Of a stretch of DNA of 64,000 nt, positions 42,596 to 52,213 are shown piece after piece. The DNA comes from Acidobacteriota bacterium (GTDB lineage: Bacteria > Acidobacteriota > Vicinamibacteria > Vicinamibacterales > UBA2999). The DNA is taken from NCBI GenBank assembly GCA_947465645.1, contig CANIBQ010000014.1:1-64000 (forward strand), in the 5' to 3' direction. Both the position numbers and the translations under genes were made by a program. The notes beneath the pieces were generated by a model, which saw only the letters and a program-made list of their open reading frames with translations, made no database searches and was not told where the DNA came from. Numbering within the stretch: position 1 is the first letter of the stretch; each line of letters opens with the position of its first letter.

Positions 42596-43987
42596 ATGTT
42601 CTGGGTGTTGGCGACACTCACCTTTCTCGGCGCAGCGCGGACGGTTACCGGCTCCAAGTACCTGCTCGAACACGAAGGCACGCGAGTGCTGTTCGATTGC
42701 GGGCTCTTTCAAGGTCTCAAGGAGTTGCGGCTGCGAAACTGGGAGGATTTCCCGGTGCCCCCCAGTTCGATTCATGCCGTGGTCCTGACCCATGCGCACC
42801 TGGACCACGTCGGCTATCTGCCCCGCCTTGTGGCGCAGGGATTCCGGGGCCGCGCGTTCTGCACGGCCGGCACCGCGGATCTCAGCCGACTTGTGCTGCC
42901 CGATTCAGGCCGCATCCACGAAGAGGACGCGCGCCAGGCAAACAGGCACGGGTATTCGAAGCATCACCCGGCGCTCCCTCTCTACACGGAGTCGGACGCA
43001 CAGCGCGCGCTCACGCAGCTTCAGCCCATGGGATATCAGCGGGCGATTGAAGTCGCGCCAGGAGTCACGATCGAATTCGTTCTTGCCGGCCACCTGCTCG
43101 GAGCGGCCTACGTGGTTGTTCGGCTCGCGGAGGGGCGCACCATCCTCTTCGGCGGAGACCTTGGAAGGTACAACCGGCCGGTGCTGCAGGACCCCTCCGA
43201 CGCCACGAGCGCCGACGTCGTGCTGGTCGAGTCAACATACGGCGATCGCGATCACGCGGCTGATGATCAGGGGGAGCAGCTCGCCGAGGTCATTCGCGAC
43301 ACGGCGCGGCGCGGCGGAAAGCTGATCATCCCGTCGTTCGCGATCGGACGAGTCGAGGAGCTCTTGTACTGGGTGCGGCGTCTGGAGCAGGAGCGTCGCA
43401 TCCCCGTGCAGCCGGTGTACGTCGACAGCCCCATGGCGACCGAGGCGCTGCGGTTCTATTCGAACCGCGTCTCCGAGCTCGATGCCGACATGCGTCCGGC
43501 AGAGAAGTCGGCCGCGGTGTTCGCCACGGCGAGATTCCAGGCGGTGGCCTCGGTGCAGCAATCGAAGGAGCTCACCGCCAGCCGCCGCCCGGCCACGGTC
43601 ATCTCAGCGAGCGGGATGGCGACCGGCGGCCGCGTGCTCCACCACCTCGCGGCGGCGTTGCCCGACCCGAAGAACACGGTCTTGTTTGTCGGCTACCAGG
43701 CGGCCGGCACGCGGGGCCGTTCGTTGGTGGACGGCGCGGCAGAGGTCAAGATCCATGGTCAGTTGGTGCGCGTGGGCGCGCGTATAGCCAGGATCGACTC
43801 GATGTCGGCGCACGCGGACCGCGGGGAGATTCTCCGCTGGCTGGGGACCTTCCCGGCCCCTCCCGGCAAGCTGTACCTGGTTCATGGTGAGCCGGCGTCA
43901 CTGGAGGCGCTCAAGGCGCTCATCGTCGAGCGATTGCAGTGGACCACCCCCAACGTTCCGCAGCACAAGGAGCGGATCGACATCTAA
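42596..43987 (+). CDS. Metallo-beta-lactamase/beta-CASP RNA-processing-type nuclease
   Basis: 463 residues. The MBL zinc motif is LTHAHLDHVGYLP near residue 64, followed by LAGHLLGAAY and GGDLGRY. The beta-CASP domain contains VYVDSPMATEAL and SASGMATGGRVLHHL near 345, and the RMMBL end contains SMSAHADRGE and LVHGEPASLEAL. This is the family of CPSF-73-like and YtgC nucleases, acting on RNA. ATG 42596 is used; TTG 42608 (M-A-T-L-T-F-L-G, the usual N-terminus of relatives) is a plausible leaderless start 7 nt after TATGTT. Confidence 0.92.
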   Translation: MFWVLATLTFLGAARTVTGSKYLLEHEGTRVLFDCGLFQGLKELRLRNWEDFPVPPSSIHAVVLTHAHLDHVGYLPRLVAQGFRGRAFCTAGTADLSRLVLPDSGRIHEEDARQANRHGYSKHHPALPLYTESDAQRALTQLQPMGYQRAIEVAPGVTIEFVLAGHLLGAAYVVVRLAEGRTILFGGDLGRYNRPVLQDPSDATSADVVLVESTYGDRDHAADDQGEQLAEVIRDTARRGGKLIIPSFAIGRVEELLYWVRRLEQERRIPVQPVYVDSPMATEALRFYSNRVSELDADMRPAEKSAAVFATARFQAVASVQQSKELTASRRPATVISASGMATGGRVLHHLAAALPDPKNTVLFVGYQAAGTRGRSLVDGAAEVKIHGQLVRVGARIARIDSMSAHADRGEILRWLGTFPAPPGKLYLVHGEPASLEALKALIVERLQWTTPNVPQHKERIDI

Positions 43988-44097
43988 TGCGGCGGGACCG
44001 GAGCGAAGCGATCGACGACACGGAGGTTGTGCAGGTGCACGCCGACGGCTTCCGCTCGCTCGCTCGGCACGACCGTCAGCCCGCCTCCTCGCGGTAG

Positions 44098-45258
44098 ATG
44101 TTCTCCAGCCGCCTACCGCCCCAGACAGAGACAAACGAGCTGACGCGTGCCCTGGCGGCGCTGCGGGCGAGGGGAGCGGCGGTCGCGGATCTGACCGAAT
44201 CGAACCCGACTCGGGCTGGCATCCCGTATCCCGACGGACTCCTGGCCCCGCTCGCGCAGGCGCGCGCGCTCGAGTACGAGCCGCATCCCCTCGGGCTCCC
44301 CTCGGCTCGCGCAGCCGTGGCCGCCGATCATCGCCGTCGTGGCGTGGTCGTCGACCCGGCGCACATCGTGTTGACGGCGAGCACGAGCGAGGCGTACGCC
44401 TGGCTGTTCAAGCTGCTCTGTGACCCGGGCGACTGCGTGCTGGTACCGCGACCCAGCTATCCGTTGTTCGAGCACCTGACCCGCCTCGAAGGCGTGCGCG
44501 CCGAGCCGTACGATCTCGAGTATCACGGCCGGTGGGAAATCGACGCCGACCAGTTGCGCACGGCGCCGCATGACGTGAAGGCGATTCTCGTCGTGTCTCC
44601 CAACAATCCGACCGGGTCGTACATCTCGTCCGTCGAATGCGAACGGCTCTCGGCGGTATGCCGGGATCGACGTTGGGCCCTTGTCGCTGATGAAGTGTTT
44701 GCCGACTATCCGCTCGACGCCTCGTCGCCGCTGACCGACCTTGCGGCGAAAGCGGACGTGCTGTCGTTCACCCTGGCAGGCTTGTCGAAGTCGGCCGGCC
44801 TTCCGCAGGTGAAGCTCGGATGGATCGTGGCGGGCGGCCCGCCGACCGAGCGCGACGCGGCGCTGTCGGCGCTTGAATTGATTGCAGACAGCTTCCTGTC
44901 AGTGAGCACACCCGTGCAGCTCGCGGCGCCCGATCTACTTCGCGGGGGCGCGGAGATCCGGGCGGCCATTCAGCGCCGAACCCGCGGCAACCTCGATGCG
45001 CTGCGCGAGACCGCCCGCCAGTTTCCGGCGTGCGAGGTCTTGCGCGTCGAAGGGGGCTGGTCGGCGGTGATCCGGGTGCCCGCCACGCGAGGCGAAGAGC
45101 GGCTGGTGCTCGATGTGCTCGAGAACGAACGGGTGCTCGTGCATCCGGGGTATTTTTTCGATTTCCGCAGCGAGGCTTTCATCGTCGTCAGCCTGTTGAC
45201 GGATGCGGCCGTTTTCCGCGACGCGATCGCGCGCGTCCTCCGGTTTGCGGCGTGCTGA
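44098..45258 (+). CDS. Class I/II PLP aminotransferase
   Basis: 386 residues, fold type I. VLTASTSEAYAWLFKLL near residue 90, SPNNPTGSYIS near 165, DEVFADYPLD near 200, and the PLP lysine in LAGLSKSAGLPQVKLGW near 230. It lacks features that define the substrate; a tyrosine, aspartate or LL-diaminopimelate type aminotransferase is possible. It begins 110 bp after the beta-CASP gene; a 36-codon open frame in that gap is not convincing. Confidence 0.88.
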   Translation: MFSSRLPPQTETNELTRALAALRARGAAVADLTESNPTRAGIPYPDGLLAPLAQARALEYEPHPLGLPSARAAVAADHRRRGVVVDPAHIVLTASTSEAYAWLFKLLCDPGDCVLVPRPSYPLFEHLTRLEGVRAEPYDLEYHGRWEIDADQLRTAPHDVKAILVVSPNNPTGSYISSVECERLSAVCRDRRWALVADEVFADYPLDASSPLTDLAAKADVLSFTLAGLSKSAGLPQVKLGWIVAGGPPTERDAALSALELIADSFLSVSTPVQLAAPDLLRGGAEIRAAIQRRTRGNLDALRETARQFPACEVLRVEGGWSAVIRVPATRGEERLVLDVLENERVLVHPGYFFDFRSEAFIVVSLLTDAAVFRDAIARVLRFAAC

Positions 45259-45325
45259 TCGCACCACATTCGGCCGTCGGCGGCATTGCTCTTGCTAACG
45301 TGGGAGATTCGGGGCTGGATCCCCT

Positions 45326-46918
45326 ATGACGCGACCACGATCGACATCGCGCCGCGCGGGAGTGCTCGTTCCGCTCTTCTCCCTTGCGTCCACCCGCAGT
45401 TGGGGGATCGGCGAGATCGGAGACGTCGCGGACACGGCACGCTGGCTGGAGGGCGCCGGGCAGCGGATGCTGCAACTGCTGCCGATCAACGAGATGCCTC
45501 CGGGCGTGACGTCGCCGTATTCCGCGCTCAGCGCGATGGCGATCGACCCTCAATTCATCACGCTCGATCACGTGGAGGATTTCGTGGAACTGGGCGGCGA
45601 ACAGGCGCTCGAGCCCGCCCTGCGCGTGCGCCTCGCCGCCGCGCGCCTCGCGCCGCGGATCGACTACGACGCCGTGCGTGACCTGAAGCAGATCGCGCTG
45701 CGCCGCGCGTTCGAGCGGTTTCGCGATATCGAATGGGCATCCGGCACGCGCCGGGCCGCCGCGTGCCGGGCCTACATCGCGGAGCAGGCCTGGTGGCTGG
45801 ACGACTACGCCCTGTTCCGGGCGCTGCACGCGCGCCATGAGGAGCGAGCATGGACCGACTGGCCCGAGCCCGTGCGAAGCCGGGCGCCCGACTCGCTCGA
45901 ACAGGCGCGCGCAGAGCTTGCCGACGACATCCTCTACCGGCAGTACCTGCAGTGGATTGCCGGCGACCAATGGGGCAGTGCCCGCGACGCGGCGGGTGAC
46001 GTCGCCCTGTTGGGAGACCTGCCGTTCATGGTCAGCGGCGACAGCGCCGACGTGTGGGCGCGGCAGGACGAGTTCCGCATGGACGCGTCGGTGGGCGTAC
46101 CACCTGACGCGTTCAGCGAAACGGGACAGGACTGGGGGCTACCGGTCTATCGATGGGACGTCCTCGCCGAGCGCGACTTCGACTGGCTGCGCAACCGCGC
46201 CCGGCGCAACGCCGATCTCTTCGACGGCTACCGCGTCGATCATCTCGTCGGCTTCTATCGCACGTACTTCCGGCCGCACGCGGGCGGAGAACCGCAGTTC
46301 ACGCCGCCCGACGAGCCGGCGCAGGTCGCGCTCGGAGAGCGCGTGCTCGGCGTCTTCCGTGAGCCCGGCGCGGAGATCATCGCGGAAGACCTCGGCGTCG
46401 TGCCCGATTTCGTGCGCGAGTCGCTCGCCCGGCTGTCAGTGCCCGGATACAAGGTGTTTCGTTGGGAGCGCGACTGGCGCGTCGACGGACAGCCGTTCAA
46501 GGATCCCTCCGCGTATCCCCCGACCTCCGTCGCCACGTCGGGCACGCACGACACCGAGCCGATGCGTGTGTGGTGGGAAGGCGCGCCGCGCGAGGAGAGA
46601 GCGGCGGCATTGGCCATTCCATCCGTCCGCAGCCGCCTGATGGACGAGGACGTGGCCCGCGCGCTCGGCGCGCCGGACCTGCCCCACGCGGTTCACGAGG
46701 CGCTGATCGAGGCGCTGTATGCGTCGGGATCAGACATCCTGATCCTGCCGATCCAGGACGTCTTCGGCTGGCGGGACCGCATCAATCAACCCGCGACGGT
46801 CAGCGATGCCAACTGGACGTGGCGGCTGCCGTGGCCGACCGATCGCCTGAGTACCCAGCCCGCGGCGATGGCGGTCGCCGCGCAGCTCCGCGAATGGTCT
46901 ACGCGCCACGGGCGGTGA
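45326..46918 (+). CDS. malQ: 4-alpha-glucanotransferase (amylomaltase)
   Basis: 530 residues, GH77. It transfers glucan segments in maltodextrin and glycogen metabolism. The opening [17 protein letters not shown] is family standard. The catalytic nucleophile Asp is in [10 protein letters not shown] near residue 302, the acid/base Glu in [12 protein letters not shown] near 351, and the transition-state Asp in [13 protein letters not shown] near 408. Typical family length is about 500. The last 7 codons overlap the convergent glnS by 20 bp. Confidence 0.95.
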   Translation: MTRPRSTSRRAGVLVPLFSLASTRSWGIGEIGDVADTARWLEGAGQRMLQLLPINEMPPGVTSPYSALSAMAIDPQFITLDHVEDFVELGGEQALEPALRVRLAAARLAPRIDYDAVRDLKQIALRRAFERFRDIEWASGTRRAAACRAYIAEQAWWLDDYALFRALHARHEERAWTDWPEPVRSRAPDSLEQARAELADDILYRQYLQWIAGDQWGSARDAAGDVALLGDLPFMVSGDSADVWARQDEFRMDASVGVPPDAFSETGQDWGLPVYRWDVLAERDFDWLRNRARRNADLFDGYRVDHLVGFYRTYFRPHAGGEPQFTPPDEPAQVALGERVLGVFREPGAEIIAEDLGVVPDFVRESLARLSVPGYKVFRWERDWRVDGQPFKDPSAYPPTSVATSGTHDTEPMRVWWEGAPREERAAALAIPSVRSRLMDEDVARALGAPDLPHAVHEALIEALYASGSDILILPIQDVFGWRDRINQPATVSDANWTWRLPWPTDRLSTQPAAMAVAAQLREWSTRHGR

Positions 46919-48608
46919 TCTTCGCCCAGGAGTCTTTGAGCGTCACCGTACGGTTGAAGACCGGCGTCCCGTCACGCGAATCGGGATCCACGCAGAAGTA
47001 GCCCTGTCGTTCGAACTGGAATCGGCTGCCGGCGGATGCGGACGCCAGCGCCGGTTCGACCTTGGCGCCGGTGACGCGTTCGAGCGAGCGTGGGTTGAGA
47101 TCGGTCAGCGGGTCGCGTCCGCCCTCGCCGGGATCGGCTGACTGGAACAGCCGGTCGTAGAGACGCAGTTCGGCGTCCACGGCGTGCGCCGCGGACACCC
47201 AGTGAATCGTCCCCTTCACGCGCCGCGTCGCCGTCGGCCCATTCAGCGAATCGGCATCGTAGGTGCAGCGCAGCTCGGTGATGGCGCCTGACGCATCCTT
47301 GCTCACCCCCTCGCATTTCAGGATGTAGGCGTACCGCAGGCGCACCTCGCTGCCGGGAGAGAGCCGGAAGAACTTCTTCGGAGGCGCCTCCATGAAGTCC
47401 TCGCTCTCGATGAAGAGGGTGCGCGAGAAGGGAAGCCGGCGCGTGCCGGCCGACGCGTCCTCGGGGTTGTTGACGGCGTCTACGTACTCGACGCGATCCT
47501 CCGGATAGTTCTCGACGACCACCCTGATCGGCCGCACCACCGCCATCGCGCGCGGCGCGCGCTTGTTGAGATCCTCGCGCACCGTGTGCTCGAGCAGCGC
47601 CATGTCGATGACGTTCTCCTTCTTGGCCACGCCGATGCGCGCGCAGAAGTCGCGGATGGCCTCGGGGGTGTAGCCGCGGCGCCGGAGGCCCGCAATCGTC
47701 GGCATCCGGGGATCTTCCCACCCGTTCACCAGCTTCTGCTCCACGAGCGCGAGCAGCTTCCGCTTGCTCATGATCGTGAAGCTCAGGTTGAGCCGGGCGA
47801 ACTCGATCTGCTGCGGCCGCGACTTGAACTCGGGCGCGGCGGCGCCGAGATTGTCGACGCACCAGTCGTACAGCGGCCGGTGATCCTCGAACTCGAGCGT
47901 GCAGATCGAGTGCGTGATGCCCTCGAGCGCATCCGAGATCGGGTGCGCGTAGTCGTAGGTGGGATAGATCCGCCACGCGTCGCCGGTGCGGTGATGCGTC
48001 GCGTGCCTGATGCGGTACAGCGTCGGGTCCCGCATGTTCATGTTCGGCGACGCCATGTCGATCTTCGCGCGCAGCACGTGCGCGCCGTCGCGAAACTCAC
48101 CGCTGCGCATGCGCCGCAGGAGATCGAGGTTCTCCTCGACGGAGCGGTCGCGGTAGGGGCTGTTCCGGCCAGGTTCGGTCAGCGTCCCGCGGTACTCGCG
48201 GATCTGGTCGGCGGTCAGGCTGTCGACGTAGGCCTTGCCGTCCCGGATCAACTGCTCCGCGTACTGGTAGAGCAGCTCGAAGTTGTCGGACGCGTAGAAC
48301 ATCCGGCCGTCCCAGTCGAAGCCGAGCCACCGGACGTCTTCCTGGATGGCGTCGACGTACTCGACGTCTTCCTTCGCGGGATTGGTGTCGTCGAACCGCA
48401 GGTTGCACAGCCCGCCACAATCGGCGGCGACGCCGAAGTTCAGGCAGATCGACTTGGCGTGGCCGATATGGAGGTAGCCATTCGGCTCGGGAGGGAAGCG
48501 CGTGTGCACGCGCCCGCCGTGCTTCCCGGCACGCAGGTCTTCCGCGACGATCTCGCGGATAAAATCGCTCTGGGCCGCCGGCGCGGCGGCACCGGCTTCT
48601 GAGTCCAT
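46899..48608 (-). CDS. glnS: Glutaminyl-tRNA synthetase
   Basis: 569 residues, class I synthetase. The HIGH motif is in [17 protein letters not shown] near residue 45 and the KMSKS-like loop is in [12 protein letters not shown] near 275. The anticodon-binding barrels follow, with [15 protein letters not shown] and [14 protein letters not shown]. Presence of GlnS means Gln-tRNA is made directly. It begins 10 bp after rmuC on the same strand. AATAATT-rich sequence lies in the gap. Confidence 0.97.
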   Translation of the reverse strand: MDSEAGAAAPAAQSDFIREIVAEDLRAGKHGGRVHTRFPPEPNGYLHIGHAKSICLNFGVAADCGGLCNLRFDDTNPAKEDVEYVDAIQEDVRWLGFDWDGRMFYASDNFELLYQYAEQLIRDGKAYVDSLTADQIREYRGTLTEPGRNSPYRDRSVEENLDLLRRMRSGEFRDGAHVLRAKIDMASPNMNMRDPTLYRIRHATHHRTGDAWRIYPTYDYAHPISDALEGITHSICTLEFEDHRPLYDWCVDNLGAAAPEFKSRPQQIEFARLNLSFTIMSKRKLLALVEQKLVNGWEDPRMPTIAGLRRRGYTPEAIRDFCARIGVAKKENVIDMALLEHTVREDLNKRAPRAMAVVRPIRVVVENYPEDRVEYVDAVNNPEDASAGTRRLPFSRTLFIESEDFMEAPPKKFFRLSPGSEVRLRYAYILKCEGVSKDASGAITELRCTYDADSLNGPTATRRVKGTIHWVSAAHAVDAELRLYDRLFQSADPGEGGRDPLTDLNPRSLERVTGAKVEPALASASAGSRFQFERQGYFCVDPDSRDGTPVFNRTVTLKDSWAKITARGA

Positions 48609-48618
48609 CCGCTAATTA

Positions 48619-49842
48619 TTACGTGACATCACGTTCGGTGCTCGTCGAAGCGTCCGGATCTCTGCTTGACTGACTTTCAGGATCTCTGCCTGACTGACCT
48701 TCAGGTAGTCCCATCAGGCCGGCCCGCTTCAGCGCACGCGGCACCGTGTCGATCGGCTCTGGCGTGAGCAGCTCGGGGGCCGCGGTCACCTCCAGGTCCT
48801 TGAGGCGGCGCGCACTGACCAGGAGGCGCGATTCGAACGACCCGACCGCGTCGTTGTAGGCGCCAACAGCGCCGTTGAGCTTCTTTCCGACCTCGTTGAA
48901 GTGGTCGGCAAACTTCGCGAGGCGCTCGTAGAAGTCTTTCCCCAGCTGCGCGACCTCGCGGTAGTTCTCGGCCAGCGCCTCCTGCCGCCATGATTGTGCC
49001 GCCGTCGTCAACAGCGCGATCAGCGTAATGGGGCTGGCGAGGAGCACCTTGTGCGCGAATCCGCGCTCGATCAGCTTGTTGTCGCGTTGCAGCGCCGCGC
49101 TGAACAGCATCTCCCCCGGCAGGAACATCACGACCATCTCGGGAGAATCGCCGAGCGTCTCCCAATACGCCTTGCTCCCCAGTTTGTCCATGTGGTCGAG
49201 CACGTGCCGCGCGTGCAGCTCCAGCTTCGCCGTGCGGGCATTGTCGTCGGCCGCTTCCTGTGCGTCGAGAAACGCCTCGAGCGGCGTCTTCACGTCGACG
49301 ACGATGCGCTTGCCGCCGGGCAGGTGGACGATCGCGTCGGGGCGGAGGCGGCCGTTGTCGCCGTACAGGGTGGGTTGCTCCTCGAAGTCGCAGTGCTGCA
49401 GCATGCCGGTGATTTCGAGCACTCGGCGCAGTTGCATCTCTCCCCACCGGCCGCGCACCGACGGCGTCCGCAGCGCGCGAGACAACGTGTCGGTCGTCGA
49501 GTTGAGCGTGCTGACCTTCTCGGTCAGCCTCGCGTAGGCCTCGACCCGCGCGCGCTCCACCTCTTCGAGGCGGAGGTCGACTTTCTTCAGCGTGTCGGCA
49601 ATCGGCTTGGCCAGGTCGAAGAATGCCGTGCGGTTGTCCTGGAGCGCGTCCCTGGCGAGCGATTGAAAGGTCTCGCGTAGCTTCTTGTCGGTCTGGTCGA
49701 GCTGATCCTTGGTGGCGCCAAGCGCTTCCTTCTGGCGGGCGAGCTCATCTGCGAGCGACTGGTTGCGGGCGACAAGCGTGGCAATGGCCGCCGCAACAAC
49801 GGCCACGAGGACGGCCGCGACGGCAACAAGGATCCAATTCAT
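48619..49842 (-). CDS. rmuC: RmuC-family DNA recombination protein
   Basis: 407 residues. An N-terminal transmembrane helix (ILVAVAAVLVAVVAAAIATLVA) is followed by a coiled coil (about 30-120), then the PD-(D/E)XK-like RmuC domain with RGRWGEMQLRRVLEITGM near 130, PDAIVHLPGGKRIVVDVKTPLEAF near 165-195 (an Asp and Lys of the nuclease core), and a helical C-terminus. RmuC limits inversion at short inverted repeats in E. coli. The last residues hold a 24-bp direct repeat. A TACACT hexamer lies 20 nt before the ATG. Confidence 0.93.
   Translation of the reverse strand: MNWILVAVAAVLVAVVAAAIATLVARNQSLADELARQKEALGATKDQLDQTDKKLRETFQSLARDALQDNRTAFFDLAKPIADTLKKVDLRLEEVERARVEAYARLTEKVSTLNSTTDTLSRALRTPSVRGRWGEMQLRRVLEITGMLQHCDFEEQPTLYGDNGRLRPDAIVHLPGGKRIVVDVKTPLEAFLDAQEAADDNARTAKLELHARHVLDHMDKLGSKAYWETLGDSPEMVVMFLPGEMLFSAALQRDNKLIERGFAHKVLLASPITLIALLTTAAQSWRQEALAENYREVAQLGKDFYERLAKFADHFNEVGKKLNGAVGAYNDAVGSFESRLLVSARRLKDLEVTAAPELLTPEPIDTVPRALKRAGLMGLPEGQSGRDPESQSSRDPDASTSTERDVT
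48656..48703 (-). repeat. Two 24-bp direct repeats in the rmuC 3' end
   Basis: Two adjacent 24-bp copies (48656-48679 and 48680-48703) differ at two positions and encode the similar octapeptides SQSSRDPD and GQSGRDPE in frame on the minus strand. Copy number can change without a frameshift. Confidence 0.9.
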
Positions 49843-50016
49843 GAAGGGGTGCGGAGAAGGAAGTGTAGCAGCCCTCGCCTTACAGAAGCCTTCGATCGGG
49901 CGACCAAACTGTAATCACCGGCGGACCACAGCCGTATTGCGTGTCCGTAAACGCCTTGTTTTCCAGCACTTCTGAGCCCTGGCACTGGGGGTGCGGTCGT
50001 TGCAGCGCCTCACTGC

Positions 50017-50898
50017 ATGATTGCGTACCCCGGGGCGAGCGACTACGAGTTCAACGACGGTCTTGGAGTGAGGACGCTTGATCCCGATCCGCGACAGGGC
50101 CGTATCGAGACGCTGCACGTCTCGCCGAGGCTTGCCGAGCATCCTGCCGTGGAGCAGGTCATCCGTGCCCGCGCCGCCCGCTACGCAGCGATTGGCACCG
50201 GCACCCTCACGCCGGTATACCGGGTCGATCGCGACAAGGCGGGGCTTCGCGTGCTCGCGCATGCGCCTGACGGCGTCAGGCTCTCGGACATTCTCTCGCA
50301 TCTCGCCTCGGGCCAGGAGACGTTGCCCGCCGCCGGTATGCTCGAGCTCGCCGCCGCCCTCATCAAAGCCGTCGCAGCGGTGCATCAACTGCCTGGCGCC
50401 ATCGCTCACGGGTCGATCACGCCCGCGCACGTCGTGCTGTCCCCCGAGGGGACGGCGGTGCTGACCGACGGCGTCGTCGGTGCGGCTGTCGAGGCGCTGC
50501 AGCGCAACCGGGAGCAGATCTGGCGAGAGTTCGGCCTGGCGCTTCCCGCGTCGGCCAACCTTCCCCGGTTTGACCAGCGCACCGACGTGACGCAGCTTGG
50601 CGCCTGCGTGCTGGCGATCGCGCTGCGGCGTCCGTTGGGCGCAGACGAGTATCCGCGGGGCATCATGGATCTCGTATTCACCGCGACGCCCGACAGCGCG
50701 CCGCATGCCTCGGCCCTTCGGATGTGGATCCAGCAGTCGCTGCAGTTGCACCCGCGCGCGACGTTCAGCGGCGCCGCCGAAGCCCAGAAGATGTTCAATG
50801 AGATCACCGCGGCACCCGGGATGAAGCGCGCCGGGCGCCAGGCGGTGCAGGCCCTGGTCTCTCGCTGCAATCTCTTTTCGAATAGCCGCGCAAGTTGA
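50017..50898 (+). CDS. Protein kinase-like fold without catalytic residues (pseudokinase)
   Basis: 293 residues. The C-lobe can be followed: AAALIKAVAAVHQLPG (helix E), AHGSITPAHVVLSPEGTAVLTDG, where kinases have HRDLKPxN and DFG. The Asp of HRD is absent (HGS) and DFG reads TDG. No clear glycine loop or VAIK Lys is visible. Pseudokinases often act as adaptors. The gene is 4 bp upstream of the interrupted M23 gene, so the two may have been one operon. Start at ATG 50017 is provisional. Confidence 0.55.
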   Translation: MIAYPGASDYEFNDGLGVRTLDPDPRQGRIETLHVSPRLAEHPAVEQVIRARAARYAAIGTGTLTPVYRVDRDKAGLRVLAHAPDGVRLSDILSHLASGQETLPAAGMLELAAALIKAVAAVHQLPGAIAHGSITPAHVVLSPEGTAVLTDGVVGAAVEALQRNREQIWREFGLALPASANLPRFDQRTDVTQLGACVLAIALRRPLGADEYPRGIMDLVFTATPDSAPHASALRMWIQQSLQLHPRATFSGAAEAQKMFNEITAAPGMKRAGRQAVQALVSRCNLFSNSRAS

Positions 50899-50902
50899 TA
50901 GG

Positions 50903-52213
50903 ATGTCGCGCGTGCGAGCGACCGCGCCCACGCATGCGCCCTACCTGCTGACGGCCCTGCTGCTTGCCGGCTGTGCCGCCGGCTGCGGCGATTCGGCGCC
51001 GCCGCGATCGTCCGGCTCGTCCCTCCGAGACATCTTCCTCACACCCGACACGATGGTCGTCCGCGGCGAGGTGCCTCGCAACACCACCCTGGAGGTTCTG
51101 CTGCGAACGTAGGGTCTCGCGCAGGCGGCAGTGGGCGATGTCATCACCGCCGCGCGAACCGTGTTCGATCCGCGGCGCCTGCGAGCCGCGCAGCCCTTCT
51201 CGCTCGAGCGGACGCTCGACGGCGTGCTCCGCCTGTTCGAGTACGAGATCGATGCCGATTCTTTTCTTCGGGTGGCCGGGAATGGGACGTCAGGCGTGCT
51301 CCACGCCGAGCTCGTGCCGATTCCGAAAACGCTCGAGCGCGCCGTCGCCGCCGGCACGATTGACGAGGCGACGCCCTCGTTGTTTCAGGCGATGGAGGCG
51401 ACGGGTGAAGGCGCCGAGCTGACGATTGCGCTGGCCGGGATCTTCGCCGGCGAGATCGACTTCAACTCGGAGGTCCAGCCCGGAGACAGCTTCACCGTCG
51501 CGTTCGATCGCTACACCAGGCCCGACCGGCCCGCGACCTACGGGCCCATCACCGCCGCGGAGTTTCAGAACGAGGGACGGGTGGTCACCGCGATTCGGTT
51601 TACCTCAGCCGACGGCCGGTCCGGGTACTACGATGAGCAGGGACGCTCCCTGAAGCGTTTCTTCCTGCGCTCGCCGCTGAAGTTCGAGCCCCGTGTGACG
51701 TCACGATTCTCGACGCAGCGCATGCATCCCGTGCTGCACACCGCGCGCGCGCATCGCGGCGTCGACTACGGCGCGCCGCAGGGCGCGCCGGTGGTTGCCG
51801 TGTCGTCTGGCACCGTCGTGTCGGCCACCTCCGACGCGGTGAATGGGCGGATGGTCCGGCTTCGGCACCCAAGCGGCTACGAGTCCTACTATCTCCACCT
51901 GTCGGCGTTCGCGGCGGGGATACGCCGCGGCGCGCACGTCGACCAGGGTCAGGGCGTCGGGCGCGTCGGTGCGACTGGCCTCGCCACCGGGGCGCACCTG
52001 CATTACGGGCTCAAGAAGAATGGCGCGTGGGTGGACCCGTTGCGCGAGCATCGGCGGATGCCGCCGGGAGAGCCGATTCCCGTCGCGTTGATGGCCGCGT
52101 TCACGGCGGTGCGCGACCAGGCCGCCGCGGAACTCAGAACATCAACCGCACGGCGGCGTGAGTCAGCCGTCCTTCTGGTTGACCGACCTGCAGCGGAAAC
52201 ATCAGGTCGTTGA
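50903..52213 (+). pseudogene. M23-family metallopeptidase gene interrupted by an in-frame TAG
   Basis: The frame from ATG 50903 gives a lipoprotein signal (LLLAGCAAGCGDS) and part of a LysM-like or OapA-like segment ending LEVLLRT, then TAG at 51110-51112. The same frame continues without shift as GLAQAAVGDVITAARTVFDP, typical of the next part of such peptidases, through the M23 domain with HRGVDYGAP near base 51754 and HLHYGL near 52000, the zinc ligands. The TAG differs by one base from CAG (Gln). The restart at GTG 51131 has no signal peptide. It could be a pseudogene, a sequence error or readthrough. The 3' end overlaps the convergent receptor gene by 80 bp. Confidence 0.8.

Noticed and set aside
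43987..44097. 36-codon frame between the beta-CASP and aminotransferase genes, starting in TAATG
   Set aside because: No recognisable motif and no conservation evidence; could be checked by comparison, but I cannot support it.
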